A stretch of DNA of 64,000 nt, taken from contig CAXKXX010000002.1 of assembly GCA_964059975.1 (NCBI GenBank), positions 124,001 to 188,000 on the forward strand, in the 5' to 3' direction. Under the pieces are notes generated by a model. It did not search any database. It saw nothing but the letters and a program-made list of their open reading frames with translations, and was not told the DNA's origin. The position numbers were made by a program, and so were the translations under genes. Shown here in pieces: positions 59,719-64,000 of this stretch (within the stretch, counting starts at the first letter, position 1; each line of letters opens with the position of its first letter). The stretch comes from CAXKXX01 sp964059975. GTDB taxonomy: Bacteria > Pseudomonadota > Gammaproteobacteria > Enterobacterales > Enterobacteriaceae.

Positions 59719-61938
59719 TATTCTAGGAATAAGAAATAGCTTACTTTTTAAGTAAGCAGCTACTTTTATTAAATTGATACAAATTAATATAGAAGTCGGA
59801 TCAGAAAAAGATTAGATAAAAGTCTACTTAATTTTATTAAAATAAATATAAAGGCAGATTCTATTTGATTTTACTGAACTTAAAGTCTAGAATCATCGTA
59901 AAACTATCAAAAATTTTGATAATGTTATAAACACTACTTTAATAAAATCTTATAGTATCGTAGATATTCATCGTCTCACCCTCATTCTTATTCATAATCA
60001 AGGGGCTTTCTATTTCGCAAAATAGTATTAAATCAACTGCTTCCCTATAGTAAAATATGTATTATAAATAGCCTGCTTCTTTCAGTGCATTAATTAATGA
60101 AGAATCTTACACTCCTAAAAATAGTCAAATAATATTTATATTATGATAAAAAATCTATATTCTAGTTTTCTATGACGTTAGTTTTCACTAGAATAATTTT
60201 TAGCCTTACTAGATCGACATCAACTATTCTTTTAGCTGAAAATTGATTAAATTATAGAAGCTATTATGTAATTTTAAATAGTGCAAGCCAGCGCTAGGTA
60301 GCAATACAGAGTATCAAATATCCATCTTTATCAAGATATAACGATTCGAAATACTTTTTAGCGTGTAATGCGGGTCTAAAATAACAGATAATTAAACCAA
60401 TATGATTCTGTAGCACGTGATGCGATAACTTGTTATTAACAATACACAAATAATCTACACTATTCTTTCTTGTTGTACCTCTAATTATTTTATAATCAGT
60501 CTATTAATTAATAATATTTTTAATCAAAAATAACTAACGTTCTAAAAATAAATATAATTTTCCCTACTCTAGTCTGTCTGAGTAGACACATGTTCAAACC
60601 ATTATTTATGAGAGATTAATTAATAAAGATTTCTTATAAGAATGTGTAAAATTGACTAGTAAATCAGAGGTAAAGTCATCATTTTAAAGGATTTAAAAAA
60701 GTAAAAGACCTCCTTTAATTCTTCCTTAAAAAATAAGGAAATATATTTTTTAGTTAACAGATAAATCTATACTTAGCATTGACCAATATAATATAAAAAA
60801 GAGCATAGATCTCCGATCCAGATATTTAGTTTAAACTAACTTTATTAGTTATAAGAAGTTAGAAGAAGACAACGATAGCGGATGAAATCAGACCTAGTAA
60901 GTTACTCATGCCTATATCTTCCTAAATGTCCCGTGGATCAATACGCATAAAGCATTGATTATAGATAGTATAGATGCACCATTATCTAACAATAAAAATA
61001 CCATGAATATCGTAGTAAAGTTATAATAGAAGGTAGCAGATATAAGATCTAGATGATATGATTTTCCAGTAGATATTGAAGTCGAGTGTCTAGTATTCTA
61101 GTTTTCGGATGCCGTGCTAAAAGCTTTCATAAGATCTGCTATATGATACGCTAATTCAACTATTCCTCCGAAATATCCACTCTATCAGTCAGAGTCGCAT
61201 GGATCAGAGGCATATAGCTATAAAGAAATCGAGAATATCATGCCAGGCTTGGTCTAAAGAAGATCGTTCATAGCAATCTGGTGCAAGTACGTAACGCTTT
61301 GCGCTCAGTAGTTTAGAGAGAGGCTATTTTGGCAATGGGTAACAGTTCATGTAAACGTGTAATAAAGATCTTAGATGGTACGCAGTCTTGAAGACATCGT
61401 TCGAGTGAACATACAACCCGAATATAACCGCTACTGATATGTTCTGAATAACTTTTAAGAGAAGCCTTTTATATTTTTAAGAATGCGGCCATTATAAGCT
61501 TTAAGATTATATAATAAAAATTTCTAGTACTACGGAATTGAGTTCAGCTTTCACCAGAAAAAATTACGTTAATTTTAGCAGTATAAATTGTAATGCAAGC
61601 AAAGCCTAATCTCCAGCCATATATGGGGCCTTATCAGTTTTTAACTTTTATGTATAAGTATTCGGAATTTATTCGGATCCACTAAATTTTTTTACTTTTT
61701 ATTCATAAATCTTACGCTTTAATTCATAGCCATTAAATTCTAGCCGAATTATAAAAATCGTTCACTTAATTTATAGATATAAATATTTAACTTATTAATT
61801 TTAGAATTCTATATCGAAAAAATTCATACGATCTTAGTGCGAAACCTCTTTTTATGAGAGCAAAACTAACAGCTATCCATTTTATTTATTAGGTAATAAA
61901 ATAAGCAGATTCGCTCTTTTCTGTATTACGATTTCTAA

Positions 61939-61972
61939 TTAGATAATACATTTTTGAAAATGTATTATCTAA
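61939..61972. repeat. Perfect hairpin, 16-bp arms, 2-nt loop
   Basis: ttagataatacatttt (61939-61954) pairs with 61957-61972. Gene-free DNA. Confidence 0.9.
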
Positions 61973-62578
61973 CGAATGAATAAAGGTATCATGATAAAAT
62001 CATAATAAATATTATATAACAAAAAATATACAGATTTTAGAATTATATATTATAAATAATAAGATTTCATTGAATTAACTACACATTATTCTTTATGAGT
62101 CATTCAGAGTTTTTAAAATTTAGCATGTAACAAAAATTACATTAATTATTCTCTTATCTATTGTATTTCTCGGCTCTTTACTAATATTAAGACAACTATT
62201 TTTTAGCACTTTTTCACTTTAATACAAGTGAATTTAGGCCTTCAGTGCTGTTAATTTGTATGTATACGCATGAGCATCACACTAACAGAGTATTACTGTT
62301 CACACTAAATCGATTTACCACTCGGATCTCCTAAGTTCGACCTATAAAAGATTGCGATGGTCTGCAAACTGTAGTAGATGCATTCGCATGACAGCGAGTT
62401 CTTAGAGAAGTCTGATACCTAGATAAACTCCTCGGATAGGTGTGTAAGTGCAAGGTTTTTAAAAATGCGGCATAAGCTTTAAGTTAGATTATGTATTTTT
62501 CTTAAAAAGAATCTAACTTAATTGAATTAATAATAATTATTATTATAAATAATTTTTTATTATTACATCAAATAGTTT

Positions 62579-62610
62579 AAAGGTGGGAATTTAATTCAAA
62601 GGTGGGAATT
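62579..62610. repeat. Direct repeat, 13-nt unit, period 19 nt
   Basis: aaaggtgggaatt occurs at 62579-62591 and 62598-62610. Confidence 0.85.
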
Positions 62611-62671
62611 GAAAAGCGCGGGGAAAACTAGTTATGAGTTATAAAAGACGATGCGTATAAAGTGTACGATA

Positions 62672-62772
62672 AAAATCGCTTTCACTTATAATAGTGAAAG
62701 AAAGGAAGGATAAACTAGAATTTAGAGCACGGTTTCTATCGATTTAGTCTACGCGGACTAATCAATAGAAAT
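62672..62772 (-). terminator. Hairpins downstream of mepM, possible terminator
   Basis: On the minus strand, 27 nt after the mepM stop, tttctattgattagtc pairs imperfectly (one G-U, one bulge) with gactaaatcgatagaaa (62734-62771). Further on, ctttcact/agtgaaag (62700-62679) is followed by CGATTTTTATC, the shape of an intrinsic terminator. Confidence 0.45.
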
Positions 62773-62798
62773 TAAGCCTATAATATTTCAAAATTAAG

Positions 62799-64000
62799 TT
62801 AATCTAACTGTAAGCGCGCAATAACACCCCTAATTTGATCAAGATATGCAACACGGCTCCTTCCGATTAAGTTTTTAGAGCAGGGCAACTTCGCAGTCAT
62901 CGGGTTCACGGCCTTCTGGTTGATCCATAATTCAAAATGCAAGTGCGGACCGGTGGATCGCCCGCTATTACCCGATAGGCCAATACGCTCGCCGCACTTT
63001 ATCTTCTGTCCAGGTTTGAGCAGAAGCCTCTGCAGGTGCATATAGCGAGTGGTATACTGACTTCCATGACGAATCGCCATATAGTAGCCTGCCGATCCAC
63101 TGTGTTTAGCGATTAACACTTCTCCGTCACTTACCGCTACTACAGGCGTACCGATCGGCATAGCAAAATCGACACCCTTATGGGGTGCAATACGTCCGGT
63201 TACTGGGTTTACTCGATTTAGATTAAAATTAGATGAGACGCGGAATTGTTTCATGGTTGGAAGGCGCATAAAGCCTCCGTCTACGCTAGAACCTTTATGA
63301 TCGTAGAATTTGTGATCTTCAGCGCGAATAGCATAATAATCTTTTCCGCTAGTATGTATACGAACAGCTAATAATTGGCTATGTATTTTTTTACTATCAA
63401 AATGTTCGCGAGATATCAGAATAGAAAATAGGTCGCCTTTACGTAGTTTTTTAAAATCTAATTGCCATTGAAGCGCTCTAATTACTGCTCCGATCTCGGT
63501 GCGTCTTAGTCCAGCATCAATGGCGCTGCTGATAAAGCTACCGTTAAGACGACCATTGATTACTCTACTATTCTGTTCATCTTGCCTCCATTGCTGTGAT
63601 AGCCTAAATCCGCTGCTGTTACGATCATAGGTGCGTATTTCACGACGAGAAACTTCCCATTTAAGCTGCTGTAAGGCGCCTCCCATATTCTGCACCCAAG
63701 ATAGTTGTTGACCAATCTTTAGATTACACAGATCGGGATGCTGCGCAGCTAAAAGAGTGACATCTGAAGTTTCGATTTCATGCTGAATCAGAATGTTTCC
63801 GAGGGTATCTCCGGAAGAAACGATGTATTCGTGAATTTTTTCTTCCTTATCTTCCTCTTGATCAGATGCCCCCTGAGGAAATTCATCGTCGGGTATAGGT
63901 AAATCTTCATCGATCGGCTCGCTAGCTTCTGGTTGCATGGCTCGAAGTTGTCTGGATTCTAATTCGATATTTTTAATGCTACTCTCATGTTTTGAATGAT
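62799..64000 (-). CDS. mepM: Murein DD-endopeptidase MepM, N-terminus beyond window edge
   Basis: MepM (YebA) cleaves D-Ala-mDAP cross-links so peptidoglycan can expand. At least 400 codons are present of about 440. An internal ATG at 63938 is not the start: the frame continues upstream to the edge with SSIKNIELESRQLRAMQPEASEP, aligning with ATPIVKTIELEQNEIRSLLPEASEP of E. coli. The missing part is the membrane anchor. A LysM domain begins at HEYIVSSGDTLGNIL and ends NLKIGQQLSW. The M23 peptidase has the zinc motifs APHKGVDFAMP (HxxxD) and GPHLHFELW (HxH). It keeps cell-wall growth together with the remaining rodZ. Confidence 0.95.
   Translation of the reverse strand, partial: HSKHESSIKNIELESRQLRAMQPEASEPIDEDLPIPDDEFPQGASDQEEDKEEKIHEYIVSSGDTLGNILIQHEIETSDVTLLAAQHPDLCNLKIGQQLSWVQNMGGALQQLKWEVSRREIRTYDRNSSGFRLSQQWRQDEQNSRVINGRLNGSFISSAIDAGLRRTEIGAVIRALQWQLDFKKLRKGDLFSILISREHFDSKKIHSQLLAVRIHTSGKDYYAIRAEDHKFYDHKGSSVDGGFMRLPTMKQFRVSSNFNLNRVNPVTGRIAPHKGVDFAMPIGTPVVAVSDGEVLIAKHSGSAGYYMAIRHGSQYTTRYMHLQRLLLKPGQKIKCGERIGLSGNSGRSTGPHLHFELWINQKAVNPMTAKLPCSKNLIGRSRVAYLDQIRGVIARLQLD

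Larger units (their letters stand above)
59433..62798. other. 3.4-kb eroded region between sixA and mepM
   Basis: No intact gene. lpxM would follow mepM in enterics and was not recognised. Two perfect inverted repeats (59678-59718, 61939-61972), a weaker hairpin taagttagatt/aatctaactta (62480-62520), a direct repeat (62579-62610) and hairpins directly after mepM were noted. Confidence 0.55.

Noticed and set aside
1..64000. CRISPR arrays, insertion sequences, prophage genes, rRNA, tmRNA, RNase P RNA and 4.5S RNA
   Set aside because: Looked for regularly spaced repeats, transposase motifs and the conserved cores of these RNAs on both strands; none was seen.

Overview
The window reads as chromosome from a host-restricted, genome-reduced gammaproteobacterium of the Enterobacterales, most likely an insect endosymbiont. 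Every recognisable protein is closest in sequence and length to Escherichia/Klebsiella/Serratia-type orthologues. The gene order is still that of free-living enterics, but genes between the survivors have decayed in place. I count 40 supported protein genes (two cut by the window edges), about 31.5 kb or roughly half of the sequence. The rest is AT-rich DNA without long reading frames. I saw no rRNA, intact tRNA, tmRNA, RNase P RNA, insertion sequence, phage gene or CRISPR array. The Klebsiella/Serratia-type LPS core genes (wabG, wabH, wabN, waaE) suggest a Serratia- or Sodalis-like ancestor; this is inference, not proof.

Layout. 1-13.1 kb: der, bamB, yfgM, hisS, ispG and a shortened rodZ, then a 4 kb eroded stretch (where enterics carry rlmN to iscU), then iscS, trmJ and divergent suhB. 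14.4-15.1 kb: sodA alone. 16.2-19.5 kb: cysE, gpsA, secB, yibN. 22.1-33.6 kb: the LPS core locus hldD-waaF-waaC, wabN, wabG-wabH, waaA-waaE, ending in coaD. 34.3-37.5 kb: rpmG, rpmB, coaBC, dut. Then come isolated islands: pgsA (38.2 kb), hemD/hemC (40.6-42.3 kb), yafD (45.3 kb), ruvX (yqgF) and gshB (47.6-49.5 kb), truncated bamC with dapA and bcp (50.3-52.7 kb), aroC/prmB (56.2-58.3 kb), sixA (59 kb) and mepM (62.8 kb to the edge).

Function. The genes make an envelope and housekeeping set: outer-membrane assembly (bamB, bamC, secB, yfgM), an LPS inner core with a GalA-GlcN extension and no ligase found, peptidoglycan growth (mepM, rodZ), phospholipid (gpsA, pgsA), isoprenoids (ispG), CoA (coaBC, coaD), haem (hemC, hemD), and the amino-acid enzymes cysE, dapA and aroC that provisioning symbionts often keep. 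Stress defence is sodA, bcp and gshB.

The most interesting signals are graded erosion of proteins. SuhB has lost metal-site residues (E67Q, D84H, G88S) but keeps full length, IscS has lost its IscU-binding tail, RodZ stops right after its membrane helix, and BamC keeps only its BamD-binding N-terminus. The non-coding DNA carries long perfect inverted repeats, including a 60-bp perfect palindrome after bcp, and several short tandem duplications with a period near 20 nt. A hairpin that would hide the ribosome-binding site precedes ruvX. I found no clearly new multi-gene system.
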